In this document: in pieces, positions 22,501 through 34,904 of the stretch
Position numbering within the stretch: position 1 is the first letter of the stretch
Layout: the number at the start of each line of letters is the position of its first letter
DNA from: Dentipellis sp. KUC8613
Lineage: Eukaryota > Basidiomycota > Agaricomycetes > Russulales > Hericiaceae
Length of the DNA: 64,000 nt
NCBI GenBank assembly: GCA_002286715.1
Contig: NSJX01000020.1
Span: forward strand, 62,001-126,000
Direction of reading: 5' to 3'
The notes under the pieces: generated by a model
Told to the model about the DNA's origin: nothing
Seen by the model: the letters and a program-made list of their open reading frames with translations, nothing else
The model's database searches: none
Position numbers and translations under genes: made by a program

Positions 22501-24920
22501 TGGTCTTTCTGATCACTTCGTTTTTACTCAATGTCGTCGCGTGCAGGATGTCCGTGAACACGATGGCCGGCAACTTGACAACACAAGTGCGCGGTTTCGC
22601 TCAAATCTCCGCAGCAGCTATGGATGGCGACTTCACGCGCTTCATCACCGTTGAGGCCAGTGGCGAGATGGACTCGTTGAAGACGCAGATCAACCAGATG
22701 GTGTTCAACTTGAGGGACTCTATCCAGAAGAACACCGCTGCTCGTGAGGCCGCCGAGTTGGCGAATCGCAGCAAGTCGGAATTCTTGGCGAACATGTCGC
22801 ACGAGATCAGGTGCGTAATCGCCTCGTTGGCGGGGGGTGGAGTATGTGTTGATGATGTCGTGGTATTAGGACGCCTATGAACGGGATCATTGGTATGACG
22901 GAGCTGACACTAGACAGCGATTTGAATCGATCGCAGCGTGAGAGCTTGCTCCTAGTTCACAGTTTGGCGCGATCCCTACTATTGATCATTGATGATATTT
23001 TGGATATCTCGAAGAGTGCGTACTTCTTCCTCTGACCGTGTCCTGTCCCATTTTGACCCCGCTCTGCAGTCGAAGCCGGTCGAATGACCATGGAGCAGGT
23101 GTCTTTCTCTTTCCGCCAGACCGTGTTCGGGATCCTCAAGACCCTAGTCGTGCGCGCCTCGCAGAACAACTTGGACCTCACGTACGACGTCGACCCGGAC
23201 ATCCCAGACCAGCTCATCGGCGACTCGCTCCGTCTGCGACAGGTCATCACGAACTTGGTTGGCAATGCGATCAAGTTCACGCCGTCCAAGGTGTCGAAGA
23301 AGGGCCACGTCGCGCTCAGCTGCCGCCTGCTCGCGCTCGACGACTCGAGTGTCACTTTGGAATTCTGTGTCACCGATACGGGAATTGGGATTGCGAAGGA
23401 CAAGTTGAACCTTATCTTCGACACGTTCGCGCAAGCGGACGGATCTACGACTCGAGTCAGTGTTTTCCTCTCCGCCCGCGTCGAAGCAGTCAGCTGATAA
23501 TAGGATCTCGGTGTCTGTGCGATTGCGCGCGCGCAGGAGTACGGCGGCACGGGCTTGGGGCTATCCATCTCGAAGCGCCTCGTTTTCCTCATGCAGGGCA
23601 ACATGTGGGTGGAGAGCGAGGTCGGCAAGGGCAGCAAGTTCTTCTTCACGATCACGTCCCAGATTGGACACATGTCCGTCGAGGCGACGCTGTCGAAGAT
23701 GGCGCCATTCGCGAACCGCAACATCCTGTTCGTCGACACGCTGCACGATCGCACCGGCGTCGTCGACCGTATCCAGGAGCTCGGGCTCCGTCCGTATGTC
23801 GTACATGATGCGCTGGAGGTTGCGGATAAGGCTGCGTGCCCGCACATTGATACCATCGTGGTCGACTCGCTACAAGTGGTAAGCCATTGCGTCTCGAGAT
23901 TCGAATGATGTGCTAAATGTGTTGTCCGTCGTAGACCGAGACTGTTCGTGAATACGAGCATCTGCGCTACATTCCCATCGTGCTCCTGGCGCCGGTTAGT
24001 GCCCCTCATCTTGCCCTTGAATGCACCAGTTCATTTGTTTTATTATTCGAAGCAGAATCTACCCCGATTGAACCGTGGGTGGCCGTGACCTCGCTCGATT
24101 CCGTGTACTAACTTCGCATCCTTTGTTGGTAGTAAAATGGTGCTTGGACAACAGTATTAGCTCGGAGGTGACGACGCCCGTGACGGCGCAGGACCTCTCG
24201 TCGGCGCTCATCTCGGCACTAGAGTCGAGCACGGTGAGCCCCGCCGCGGCGACGAACGACGTCACGTTCGACATCCTCCTCGCCGAGGACAACCTCGTCA
24301 ATCAGAAGCTAGCTGTCAAGATCCTCGAGAAGTACGGCCACTCGGTCGAGATCGCGGAGAATGGATCGCTCGCGGTGGACGCGTTCAAGGCGCGTGTGCA
24401 GAGGAATAGGCCGTTTGACATTATTCTCGTAAGTGCGCGTGCTGCTGGTGGAGGGTATGCGCTGATGGGTCTGGTAGATGGATGTGTCGATGCCGTTCAT
24501 GGGCGGCATGGAGGCGACCGAGCTGATTCGGGCGTATGAGATGCACAATAATCTGGCGCCGACACCAATCATCGCGCTAACCGCCCACGCTAGTACGTAT
24601 AGCACACACACTTTGCACGTCCTACGGGTTGCTGATCAGAGACGCAGTGATTGGCGATCGAGAAAGGTGTCTTGATGCAGGCATGGTGAGTACCACACTA
24701 TGTACGGGTTTCGAGATCATCGAGCTGACCTGCTGCTGCTCTCTAGGACGATCATATTACTAGTATGGGCCCTTTACGTGCTTTGATGCTGCCCGCGTAC
24801 TGACGTGTACCACTAGAACCGCTCCGGCGCGGCGACCTGCTGAACTCCATCACGAAACTCGCGGGCGAGCGCGTCAAGCAGCGGAGACATCAGCATACGC
24901 ACCCCAAGGAGTTCCGATGA
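19589..24920 (+). CDS. nik1: Group III hybrid histidine kinase (Nik1/Os-1 type)
   Basis: Cytosolic osmosensing and stress-signalling kinase feeding the HOG MAP-kinase phosphorelay. ATG at 19589 ([15 protein letters not shown]). A low-complexity N-terminus contains CPTCGK. It is followed by about seven HAMP-like repeats (blocks such as [47 protein letters not shown]). Next is the H-box [20 protein letters not shown] with the phospho-His, then N-box [19 protein letters not shown]-box [10 protein letters not shown] and G-box [16 protein letters not shown] receiver domain follows ([15 protein letters not shown], phospho-Asp in [15 protein letters not shown], Lys in HITKPL). Stop at 24918-24920. 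About 14 short introns; one lies inside HEIR/TPMN and others split the HAMP array. All catalytic residues are present. Known from the family: these kinases are the target of phenylpyrrole and dicarboximide fungicides. Confidence 0.95.
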
Positions 24921-25980
24921 GACGAGACGCCCCGCTTTCTCCTTCCTTCCTCCGCTCTTTCTCCTCCTTCTACCTCTACTCCTACTCACATTACACTCAC
25001 GCCCACACGTGCATTCGCACCCGCATCTGCAGCCGCCGGCTCTACGTGTATACCCAGTGACATACTCCCTCGCTCTCCCGTCCCCGCCCGTTGCGCCTTG
25101 TTTTCACCGTCGTGTATTTTCTTGTATCTTAAGCCTTCAGCGACTTTGCATCTCCTCTCCTCCTCTCCCCGTACTCGTACCACGTGCTGTACATGTCCTT
25201 TCTGCACTTCCGCACCATATACGTATACATATATTCGCACTCGCACTCGCACTCGCACGTGCACGCGCACGCTTTGGGCTCCTCCCTGTGACTTGCATAT
25301 GCATATCCCCTGTATTCTGATTATCTATTACGATACTACCGACTACCGACTGCCGATTGCCTGCCGGCTGCTGTCTTGTCAGAGGTGGCTGGTGTGAATA
25401 CCGCATTTATTTTTTTGCTCTCTAGTTGGGGGGTGCTGGGTGCTAGCAGGGGGCCGCGGGTCGGAAGTATCAAGTGCTTCGATAAGTAAAGGTAAGTACG
25501 AGGACATTGTAATGGCTGATGCCCCTGCCCAGGACGCTTTGCGGCCATGCTTCCCACAGATAACAGTTGCGGCTTGGCTTAGACTCAGAGACGTATGAGT
25601 GAGTATGAGAATTGATCCCCATGGAGGTTTGACGCGTATGATGTCGGCATCTGCGATTCGATATTCAGACCTCACCCTCACCACGGATTCCAGACTTATC
25701 AGATAGTCAGGACCGGCACAGCAAGGTGAAGCTCGATATGCCGGCTCGGTCGAGGTGACGGGGAGATGACGCGCCGCGTCGCTGTATACCCATCGAGCCA
25801 GAATGATGCTCGAGAGTCGGGGGGCCTACGGCGCATGGGGATAGTCTCCAGCGACGACTGGCAGTGAGCGGCATCCGAATCATGATGAAGCGCGACCGGG
25901 ATCGTCGTTCCTTCTGGCTGTTGTCGCCGCAGGGGGCGATGTCGACCTGAGAAAGAGGAAGACGAGCAATCTGTTGCGAC
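24921..25980. other. 3' flank of the histidine kinase, no gene recognised
   Basis: A pyrimidine-rich 3' UTR-like tract (24940-25250) contains a short CA/GC-rich run near 25235-25270 (GCACTCGCACTCGCACTCGC). Further right there are only shadow open frames. Confidence 0.4.
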
Positions 25981-25989
25981 GAGCACGTC

Positions 25990-26600
25990 ACAGACTGGTG
26001 ACCCCTGGCGGTAAGTACGGTATATAGGATACTGGATGGTTCCTCCTTTCCCATGGCAGCTTGACGGTGATATCGAAACGCACCCGGTCCAAGCGATTTG
26101 ATTGCTCGATCGGAAGGTCCTGGATGCGAATCATGGGCAGGCTCCCCGCGCATCAGACATACCTGATGACGACCTTGCTGGTCTTTTGGCCGTCTAGATA
26201 AACATTTGGGCCCACGCAGTCGTGCGGAAGTTGAAGGAGGAGTTGTAGAGGAACGAGTAGCTATAGCGGCCTCGGAAGCCTACAACGCCGGGACTTGGCA
26301 GAAGCTAGAAAATGCGGAAGAGTTCGCAGGTCCGGTAGTCGACGGAGATCGCACCCCGGGCCGTTAATGAGTGGTCGTGAAGGACTGCCGCCGGCACGTC
26401 AATGTTATCGTATCGAAGGAGAAAAAGAGTCTCGAAAGGGAACTCCAATTCGAGAACACGCCTTGTATTTTCGCTCAGCAATACGTTGGCCATTTGGAGG
26501 TTTTAAAGAGCTGCTCTTGCTGCTTCTGTGTCGACACAGACAGCTGTTATGATAGAGGGAGCGGTTTGGGATGACCGAAAGGATCAATGGAGAGGAGATC
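25990..26600 (-). other. Possible exons of an unidentified minus-strand gene or relic
   Basis: Three neighbouring segments translate to ordinary-looking protein. They are RVLELEFPFETLFLLRYDNI / DVPAAVLHDHSLTARGAISV (26320-26450), VGFRGRYSYSFLYNSSFNFR (about 26225-26290), and NVYLDGQKTSKVVIR joined across a 43-bp intron to DLPIEQSNRLDRVRFDITVK / LPWERRNHPVSYIPYLPPG (about 26005-26200). The joins between the first two pieces need frame changes that I cannot resolve with GT..AG, so it may be a decayed gene. No family recognised. Confidence 0.3.
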
Positions 26601-26809
26601 CGACAGGATACCCCGGACTAGAGGCGTGAGAGAGTTACGTAAGGGAGGAGGGTTGCGTTTGCAGAACGGATATCGGCCTCTTCGTCTCTTTCCACGACAC
26701 CGTCGCCTTCGACTCCTCCTCCTTTCCCGTTCTTTTTCTCTTTCCTACCGCATATCCTGCGGACACGTTCTTTGTACGACTACACCTTCTCTTGAAAAAC
26801 CAGAAAACA

Positions 26810-28603
26810 ATGCCTGTCGACGTTTCTCGCTTCCGCCTCGGCGGTCCCGCCGCGGTCTTCCATCACAATCGCAACCTCAAACGCGATAGTGAGTGTTCTT
26901 CTTTCTTTTTGCGGGTTTCAGAGAAGGGGCGATAGAGAGACAGCCGGGGAGGACGGCGGGCATATTCTGAAGCTGCTTGTGTGACTTGGTGGAAGCTTGT
27001 TACGGTGTGACGTCCGCGGGGACCCGCTGTCGTCTGTTATCCCGCCAGCTCTTGTGTTTCGTATAGTAGCTTGTGGGCTCAACGTCTGCTCTTACAGGCT
27101 GCTCTACCGGCGGATTCTACAAATCTCCCACCGCGGGTCAATCTCTTGACTCCTCCAGCCCGATCAATATCGCCTGGGATACCTCTTGCCTCCCCAATGC
27201 AAAGGACGTTGATATCTATCTATACGCACCTGGCGCCCAACAGCCCCTGTTGCACACCTGGAGGTCTGTCTTCTATTCGAAGGGCAGCTACTCGGATACC
27301 CTCCAGCCGAAATGGTGGAATTCCACGGACAAGATCAACCTGCAGTTGACTATCGTGGAGGCTGGCTCGCCATCCTTCATGTCACCTTTCCCCGCAGGTC
27401 CCGTTTTCACCGCGACCAACTCCGCCTCCTCCGGGTCGTCCGGCCTTGCCGGCGACGCGTCTTCCAACACGAACAACGCCGGAGGTGTCACTGTGGTCAA
27501 CAACGAACCCGCCACCCACCACGGTCCGTCGAAAGGCGTCATCGCCGCCGCAGTCATTGTCCCGATCCTCTTCATTGCCTTGCTCGTGGGCTTGGCGTAC
27601 CTCAAAATCGCGCGCGACCATGGCAAGGAGAAGCGCAAGCGATTCAGCCAGATGGTCGACAAGCGCATGTCGACTATCTCCTCCGACTGGAAGTCGATCA
27701 CCCCTGCCGGCGCAAATGCCGCAATCCGCCAAAGCATGCACCGTCCGAGCGCAGACGGCGGTGTCCGCGCGTCTACGTTCTCGTTCAACGCTCCGCGTCC
27801 GTCTACCAGCTCGTACACCGTCGACGGCGGGCAGGCTGGTATCGGCGCCGGGTTTGTCGCTCCTGATGAGAAGCCTCCCATGTCTCAGCTGCGTCCTGGT
27901 GTTCGTGCCGCAAACCTCGCCGAACGCAAATCCAAGGTCTCGTTTGCGGATACGGTGCGACCCTCGTTAGAAGCGCGCCGCACGGTGACCAGCAGGGCAT
28001 TCCACAGTGGCTGGGTGCCTGCTGTGGACGAGCACGAGGAGTCGGAGTCGAGCTCGCAGAGCGGAGAGGCCGACGGCGTTATGTCTCCCACTCAGACCAA
28101 GGGTCCGTTCTCCTTAAGCGCCGAGGACATCCAGGCACGCCTCCAGTCCAACGAAGGTGAGCGATGTCCGTGACTGGGCGTCTTTTTCGGACATACTAAC
28201 CGGATTTGTAGCCATTCGCAGCCCCAACACTCCCGATTCCGCCATGCTCTCTCCCAAGTCCAGCGTCCCCTTCTTGCCGGAGCCCGCCCCCACTCACACC
28301 TCCCCCACTTCGCCCGCGTTCATGTCGATGCAGCCTCTGCCCGCCGTCATGATGTCCCCAGACGACATGCTTCGCGCATATGCCGAGCGCCGCGTTGCCT
28401 CTCCACCTATTGTCGGCGGGCGCAACGTACCCAGCCCTCCCGCACCCAGCTACGGCAGTAACATGCGCACCCTCTATGCGCCTGCCGGGGGTGCCGCGCC
28501 GAACATGATGAGCGCCGTGCAAGGCCAGGAGCCCAAGGATAACCGCATGAGCATGGCGACAAGCCACTACGCGGAGGAGGACGCGTATGGTGGGACTGCA
28601 TAG
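26810..28603 (+). CDS. Single-pass membrane protein with Kre9/Knh1-like extracellular domain
   Basis: ATG at 26810. Exon 1 ends LKRD and is joined across an intron of about 200 bp to SCSTGGFYKSPTAGQSLDSS. The block SPINIAWDTSCLPNAKDVDI YLYAPG with LTIVEAGSPSF is the Ig-like pattern of the Ser/Thr-rich GPI/Kre9-type domain of fungal wall proteins. It is followed by a Ser/Asn/Thr-rich stalk and one transmembrane helix (GVIAAAVIVPILFIALLVGL) with a stop-transfer KIARDHGKEKRKR. The long disordered cytoplasmic tail is rich in Ser/Pro. A second intron (about 28156-28211) precedes the last exon, AIRSPNTPDSAMLSPKSS..., and the stop at 28601-28603. About 510 residues. The layout (exposed domain, stalk, TM, long tail) resembles wall-stress sensors; a sensor role is inference. 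No classical signal peptide is visible, so the start could lie upstream. Confidence 0.75.
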
Positions 28604-29726
28604 GCTTGCTGAGCCCGTCTCAGTAGGTTTGTACTCGTTCAGCTCCGGCTGACGTGTTCTACTGTTCACTCTCTCGCTCTTGGTTTGTCTGTCATCACTC
28701 ATTCACCGTTTTGTCTCGCGCTTCCTCCCTCTGTAACCCCTTGCCTGTAAAAGTGGCCCCCGGATTCTCGCGTCCTGCCGATCCGCCTCCCCCTTGCTAC
28801 CTTACCTTACCCTACCCTCCTCTCCTTCCCCCCGTCTCTCACCCTCCCCCCGCCGCGGTTTATATCCACCGATGCTTTTATCTTACTCGTGAATATATAC
28901 CAGTCCATCTACACGTTACCCTTCCCCCTTTTTCAAGTGTCTTATCGTTTATTTATCTTCTTCACGTTCATGTGTTCGCCCCGTCCCCCGGCTGGCTGGA
29001 CGGGATCTCCCACCCCCGTCGGCGCGTCTTGTCCAGATACAGCTAGCGCCCCCGCTCGCCTCCGGGCGACGTGGACGTGTCGGCACCCCCTTTTGCTCGC
29101 GGGCGCAGGTGCAACGACAGGTTCGTACGCTATATACCCCCATGCCCATCCCCCGCCCGCCCGCCCGCGTCGCTGGTTACTTTGTCTTGGTTTCTCGTTT
29201 TCTCGATCCGTATCCTTTTATCTCGCGCGCGTCTAGTTTGTGGTGTCCCGCGTGTTCTTGGCCGTTTGGCGTTTGATGTTTGGCGATTGTATGTTACTTG
29301 CTCGTGCTCGGAATGAGGATGGTTGTTTTATTATGTCGGTGACTTTTCGATCGGGTGTGGGTGTACGATCATTGGTGTGTGGAGGGTTTGAGGCCTAGGG
29401 TTTTGTAAGTGGTGCGTTGGCTGGCGTGGTCCAGGTGTGGGGTCATGTGGAGGTGAGGAAGGTTGTGGTGTGTGTTGATGTTTATTCGTTGTTATGCAGC
29501 TATGTACGTGGGTGCTGTTGCGGGCGGGGGGTTGAGTTGGATAATGTACATTTGGGTGAGTGTATTTGCTTCGCTGCGTGATAGATGCATTGGCTGACTT
29601 GCATCTTCATGCATCATGTCGGTGTGGGAGTCTCGATGAGTTCCTAGTTGAATTGCGGAAACTACATGCGGTTAGTCTTAGCATCTGATCTATTGCCGGT
29701 GTGTAGTATGCCGTACAACTTGAACG
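28604..29726. other. Intergenic stretch, no gene recognised
   Basis: 3' UTR-like pyrimidine-rich DNA up to about 29230, then T/G-rich DNA. No motif-bearing frame. The segmental inverted duplication starts at its right edge. Confidence 0.4.
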
Positions 29727-30824
29727 ATGCATCCCGTCATTGACATACGTAAACGTGAACAGCCCTCAGCCCTCAGCCCTCACACTACCTCCAGCACCCC
29801 TTTGGGCACTAGACCCCGATCGCACACGATCCACCTACCAACACACCTCCGTGCACGCGTACGGCTTTCATCCGATAGTCAAGTATCAGACATCGCGAAT
29901 ATGAATAGGCAGCGTTCACGTTGGGCCAAGCTCGACCCGATCGGGGACCTCGACGAGGTCCTCCTTCTGGCCCATGAGGAAACCAAAGGCGCGCGCCGGG
30001 CCTCACTCCTCTTCCGTCCTTCTCCATCCGCCCCTCTTCCTCTCCTGTCATGTTCACGCTTGGCGTTCTTGCGTGTATGTGTCCCCTACTCTACGCGTCA
30101 GTCGCGCCCAATCCTTTTCTCTGCGCTCCGCGCCCGCGCCGTCACATCACCTGTTCTCCATGCCAGCGCCGTCTCACCTGTGCTCGCGCCCGGCACCACC
30201 GTGTCCTCGGCACTTACGATCTCGTCGGTGCCAGAAGCCATGCTGTCGCCCGACTGCTCCTGTCCCAGAAATCACTCCTTGGCCAACGTCCTCATCCGTG
30301 TGCCCTCGTGAACACCGTTCCGGCCGCCGCCTCGTGGACCGCCCTATGGCTCTGTGTCTTCAAAATCTGCGGAATCGAATTCTTATGCTCGTCCACATGT
30401 GCTGTAAATGACATATATATGTGCGTGTACCTTGAAATTCGTCGTTAATCGTTAAATTTGATGATCCGTAGGTGATTACAGTACTTCAGTCCCCACTCGA
30501 TAATCGTTCAATGACTACCAAAGAGGCATCTGTATTTTCACGCCACACTACACCGACTACCATTGTTCCACTCGGTACGCTTTTTCTTCATGAGCCACAT
30601 GCGCGCCGTTGTGTCGGTTCCATCACGATGACGGACTAACGCGCGTTTCCAGCTCTTCGTCGAGGATATACCCGCTACTCAAACTGCCTCACTCAACTGC
30701 CCGACATTATCGTCTCCAAAAAAGGCGCGTAAAATCCTTGTCCCTTTCGTTTCATCAGACCAACAACCTTCTTTACTAGTCGCTACCAACAAACATCCCA
30801 CGGACAACCCGGTCTCGCTCGTCC
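29727..30824. other. Duplicated non-coding block flanking S2
   Basis: Homologous to 62236-63072 in reverse complement. Both copies hold scraps that could be old coding sequence (for example LGQRPHPCA near 30275-30300 and its counterpart), but frames are broken in both, so no gene is called. The part from 30400 on (GATTACAGTACTTCAGTCCC...) is also conserved between arms. Confidence 0.5.
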
Positions 30825-31882
30825 CTAATCCAGACCATCAAGCACACTCTCGCGAGCAATCGTGCGCATGCCCCGTTTGCGCGCCTCTCTGTACATCCAT
30901 GAGAGGAATTAGGAATGTCTCCTCTCTGAGCAAAAAAGACGTACCTGACAGTCGTTGACCGACGAGACCGTCGGCTGACTGCCGTCGGGACCGTCGCCTT
31001 GCCCGTAGCCGCCGCCGCCGTGGCCACAGCAGGAGACGCTGCCGCCGGACTGCCCGCCACCGGAGCTGGGCCAGTGGCTGATGCCGCGGGCGCGGCGTCG
31101 GCACCACTGCCCGCGATCGTCGACAACGCTACCGCGGGTGCGCTGAACAGCGTCGTCACCAGCGGCACACCCGTTCCGCTCTCGGGCCCGAGTCCGGGGA
31201 AGTCAGAAGGGACGACGATGGAGACGCCGGAGGGGAGCGCCGTGGGGAACACGGTGCCGGTGGCGTTCGCGGACGCACTCAGGGTGCCTTTGGGGATGGC
31301 TGCGCTGGCGGACGGCTGGATGGCGGATGGCTGGAGGGCTGTGCTGCCTTTTGGGGCGGCTGCGCTAGCGGATGGTTGGAGGGCCGCGCTGCCTTTCGGG
31401 GCGGCTGCGCTGGCGGACGGCAAGAGTGCTTTGCTTGTAGAGAGGGATGGAGGCGGCGCGGCCGCGTGAGGAGCGGCTGCAGGAGCGGCCGCCGCAGTTG
31501 AGTTTTTCCCAACGCTGCAAAAATTTCGGGTTCATTACTGACGGTTTCGCAGAGCGCGGCAGAACGTACCGTTTGTCGAAGGCCCTGACCGGCTGTTCTC
31601 CTCGCCCAAGGCGCGCGATGGGTTCGGCGCGTGAGGCGCTGACGGCGTGGGTCTGTTAGTGTCGTGCGGACCATGACGGACAACGCGGAGAGAAATGCTC
31701 GCATACTTGGTGTCAGATACGACACCGCCAGGAGCGCGACGCCTGCAAAAACAAATATGGATTTGGTAAGTTACCCGTGCATCGCCCCATCGTGTGCTCG
31801 CTCACCCGATGGGTCCAGCAAATGTTGGAAGAGTCTGGATGGCGAGGAGGGTCATTGCAGCGGCGAGCGTACGGGTGAGCAT
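30825..31882 (-). CDS. Secreted Ala/Pro/Ser-rich 'S' family protein, copy S2
   Basis: ATG at 31880-31882. Signal peptide MLTRTLAAAMTLLAIQTLPT ends FAGPI, with intron 1 at the same position as in the other S genes. Splicing then gives RRAPGGVVSDTNASRAEPIA, GEQPVRAFDKR (a KR Kex2-type site), and VGKNSTAAAAPAAAP. The repeats PSASAAAPKGSAALQ follow, then the core NATGTVFPTALPSGVSIVVP / SDFPGLGPESGTGVPLVTTL. The Ala-rich tail runs to SRRSRRSTTVR and, after a fourth intron, EARKRGMRTIARESVLDGLD and a stop at 30825. About 270 residues. All five exons keep frame. A TTTAA-type TATA element on the minus strand lies near 32031-32038. It is head-to-head with the protease starting at 32985. Function unknown. 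Confidence 0.8.
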
Positions 31883-32984
31883 TTTGTTGTCTGGTCGTGG
31901 ACGAGTAGGCGGAGAGTTGAGGAAGGTAGTGGAAATGGATGAAGAAGACAGGTGTCCGGCACCTAAAGTCGAAGAATGGAATGAATGGGAAGAGCAGCCA
32001 GGCTGGCCAAAACACAGTCGTTGCGCGCTGCATTTAAGCTGCTGGACGCTTGGCCACGTAAGATCAAAACCAAGCTGGAGCTCGCAACTCGTGTCGCCAA
32101 AGACCCGTCCGGTGATCTCAAAGCTGTTGATGAACTTGCTCAGGGTCCTCGCATATGACGTCGTCTTTCAGACAATGTTGCTGACCGCGACTCTGTGCAC
32201 TATATGTTTACCGGCATATTTGCAAATGGATCACCGTGCCCATCCCTTCGTGGGCCGCGTTGCCACCGCAATGAAGTCATCTCGCACTACGATGAATATA
32301 CTCCGGAATCCCGAATTCAACCTATTCGTCCAAAGACATCTACTATACAGAGACCTTGGCGGTGTTCCCCTCGGGAGGTGGCCTTCGAGGAAACGATGGT
32401 AATATTGTATACATCAAATACACACATCGACGGTATAGTACCATTTAGCAGATCTGAAAGCTGAACTACGCAACATGCATCAGATTCTGCAGTATGAATG
32501 CCCAAGACTGTGTATATTCACCGTTATCCGCTGATGCGTTCTCAGATTCTGACACAATACAACTTAGTACCTCTCTGCCTCGGTGCTTCCTGTCCACAAA
32601 CAACCTCGCCCAAAGCCGTGTCCAAAACAAGACTTCCGAGTCGGGTCGGAGTCGACCATCGTGATTTCAAGACAACAGATCGAACGTGACCCTGAACTTA
32701 AGCATCCTAGCTCCGTGAAGTTCCCTCGCTGCGCATCCCACCGTCCGGCGTCAAGAAAATCAACCCTGTGGCCATTTCACGTACACAACCCTCTCTCTGC
32801 GGCCTCGTACGGGAAGCCTGAACAAGCCTGTAAGTCCACCAAAGCGGGCCAGAGGCAGGTCGGAGCGCATGTTTGCTGTTATAAAAACCTGGCGTCGATG
32901 CTGGAATTTGGCAAGGCCGGTCCTTCATCTTACATTCTCTCTCCTTTTCATTCTTGCCCACTTGTTCTCTTTCTTTAACGACAA
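31883..32984. promoter_or_regulatory. Bidirectional promoter of the S2/protease pair
   Basis: 1.1 kb between the two start codons. TATA-like element for S2 at 32031-32038 (minus) and TATAAAAA for the protease at 32880-32887, 105 bp from its ATG. The region is conserved at 37907-39059 and, inverted, at 58288-59325, including the blocks GGCCAGCCTGGCTGCTCTTC (seen inverted here near 31990-32010) and AAGGCCGGTCCTTC just before the protease start. Confidence 0.65.
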
Positions 32985-34377
32985 ATGCAACTCTCCGCTT
33001 CGTTCACTGCCTTGAGCACGCTGTTGTTCGTTCTTTTCACCCCCATCTATGTTTCCGCTATCCCGACAGGACGACGACATGCCGAGACTACCAATGACAC
33101 TGACAGCGCACTGCTACTGCCATCAGTGAAGTAAGGATTTTTTTCCCTTTCGTATGCAAAGACTGACAGTGTTGCAGTGAAACGCTCTCCGCGCGTGCCA
33201 ACACGCCGCCACCTGCCCCGCCGCCGATTCGTGTCCCGATTGTTTCGCTGCCCAACCAGAGCGTCAATGACTTGACAGACAAGAGTTTCGTTGGCCTTGT
33301 GAAACTCGGCGACCGGGGAAAGCCTTTCAAGGTCATCGTAGACACGGGCTCCGCAGACTTTTGGGTGCCCTCGGAAACATCGACCACACTCGTGCGTACT
33401 CACCTGATTTCGTCGCATCTTCGTCATCCCAATGCAACGTCAGGGCGCACATAGTGGGATAGGACCCCGTTCTTCGACGTCGCTTCAGGTATCAGCTACG
33501 CCGTTCACTGTGGCCTACGAGGATGGAACCCGGATTGCTGGCAGGGTCGGGGCGGATACACTCACCTTTGGCAGTGTATCGGTTCCAGCAGTGCCTGTTG
33601 GAGTGGCAAGCACAGTCCAGGGTCTTATGGTGGGGACTAAGGCAGACGGAATTCTCGGATTAGCGAGCAATGTAAGCTCACCTCCTGTCCAGCAGCATCC
33701 CCATGCCTTTGTGCTCACGACCTCCCTGCTTTGCTGCGCTTTAGCTGAAGTCTAGGATGGGCCAGCATACGGTCCTCGAGACTCTCGCCGCTCGTGGAGC
33801 CATCCCGGCCCCCATCGTCGGCCTCAAACTTGGTCGTCTTGCCGATAAGAGCAATGGAGAGGTTTCCCTCGGCGCGCCCAATTTCTCCAAGTTCAATGCC
33901 CAAACGCAAGCAGCATCGGTCAATACAAGGCGTGACGGGCTGTGGGGCGCCAGGATCGCGAGGATAACGGTGAACGGTCAGCGGATTCCTATTACAAGTG
34001 CAATTTTCGACTCGGGCGCTCAGGCCATCACGGCACCTACGCCTGCGGGCGGGCAATTCAACCATGCAATCCCCGGAGTCCTCCAGGAGCTGCAGAGTGA
34101 CGGGACGACGCTCAGCATCATCCCGTGCAACTCCGCAGCTACCTTGGCGAGCGTCATCGTCGTGACGATTGGCCAGCAGACATTCCAGATGCAGGCGCGG
34201 GACCTTGTAGGGCCCTTCGTCCAAAAAATTCAAGACGCCAACTACTGCCTGTCGCTCGTGCAGGATTCGCGGAGTAGGACTCAGGGAGAATGGATCTTTG
34301 GGATTCCGTTCCTTAAGAACGTTTACAGCATTTACGACCAGGCGCGCAACACCGTGACTATCGCGCGGTTGGCGTAG
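32985..34377 (+). CDS. Secreted aspartic protease (A1) copy 6, intact, paired with S2
   Basis: Signal peptide MQLSASFTALSTLLFVLFTP (ATG 32985), then a short pro-segment TGRRHAETTNDTDSA and a Pro-rich linker ANTPPPAPPPIRVP. N-lobe FKVIVDTGSADFWVPSETST with the first DTG. Splicing at ACACTC/GGCGCACAT continues GAHSGIGPRSSTSLQ, AYEDGTRIAGRVGADTLTFG and GTKADGILGLASN. The next exon is LKSRMGQHTVLETLAARGAI. The second motif is DSG (AIFDSGAQAITAPTPAGG). It ends EWIFGIPFLKNVYSIYDQAR NTVTIARLA, with the stop at 34375-34377. About 395 residues, frames open at all three introns. Extracellular acid endopeptidase by family. Confidence 0.92.
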
Positions 34378-34904
34378 TGGAACTGTAGTTGCAGCTCCGG
34401 AGAGTGCAGTATGGGGGCATCGGGTTTAGGTTTTTATTCAATGATATTCGTTCGCTTTGCAAGACAGGCATGCTTTCTTTCGGTCAAATTTCCAGCCGCT
34501 CGCATACGCGCGAGCAGCTGATCTCTTCGCGTTGTCGCGAATCTTTTCCCTGAGATTGAACAACCAAGTTCTTCCATCGTGGCCCTACGAGGACCTGCGA
34601 TCCGGCGTGATCGTTTCGCATATGTGGCGTTCTGCGGTACGCCCTCGAACGCAGCCGTCGTACATGTAACCGAAACGTCGGTTCTCCTACACGACTTCCC
34701 AGGAATCCGGTCCGAAGGCTCTCTACTCTGCGTCGACAAGCGGATCCACCTCAAGCGTTGCTATAGCAGTCGTGCAAAACGTCAGTCCCGAGTCCTGAGG
34801 TATCAACCCAAACAATATATCCGTTCGCCCTTCCGTGTGCGCTCGAGTCTAACCTTACACCAGTCAAATCACCACCTACCCACCACATCCATACACACCC
34901 AACC
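34378..34904. repeat. Conserved 0.5-kb non-coding block downstream of protease copy 6
   Basis: Its 3' UTR-like part (GGTTTAGGTTTTTATTCA, TTTGCAAGACAGGCATGC) is shared with 40460-40570, 46550-46690 and, inverted, 56770-56885. Its later part (ACGAGGACCTGCGATCCGGC, then CCTGAGGTAT) is shared with 44700-44900, 49560-49850 and 56440-56720. No coding capacity seen. Confidence 0.7.
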
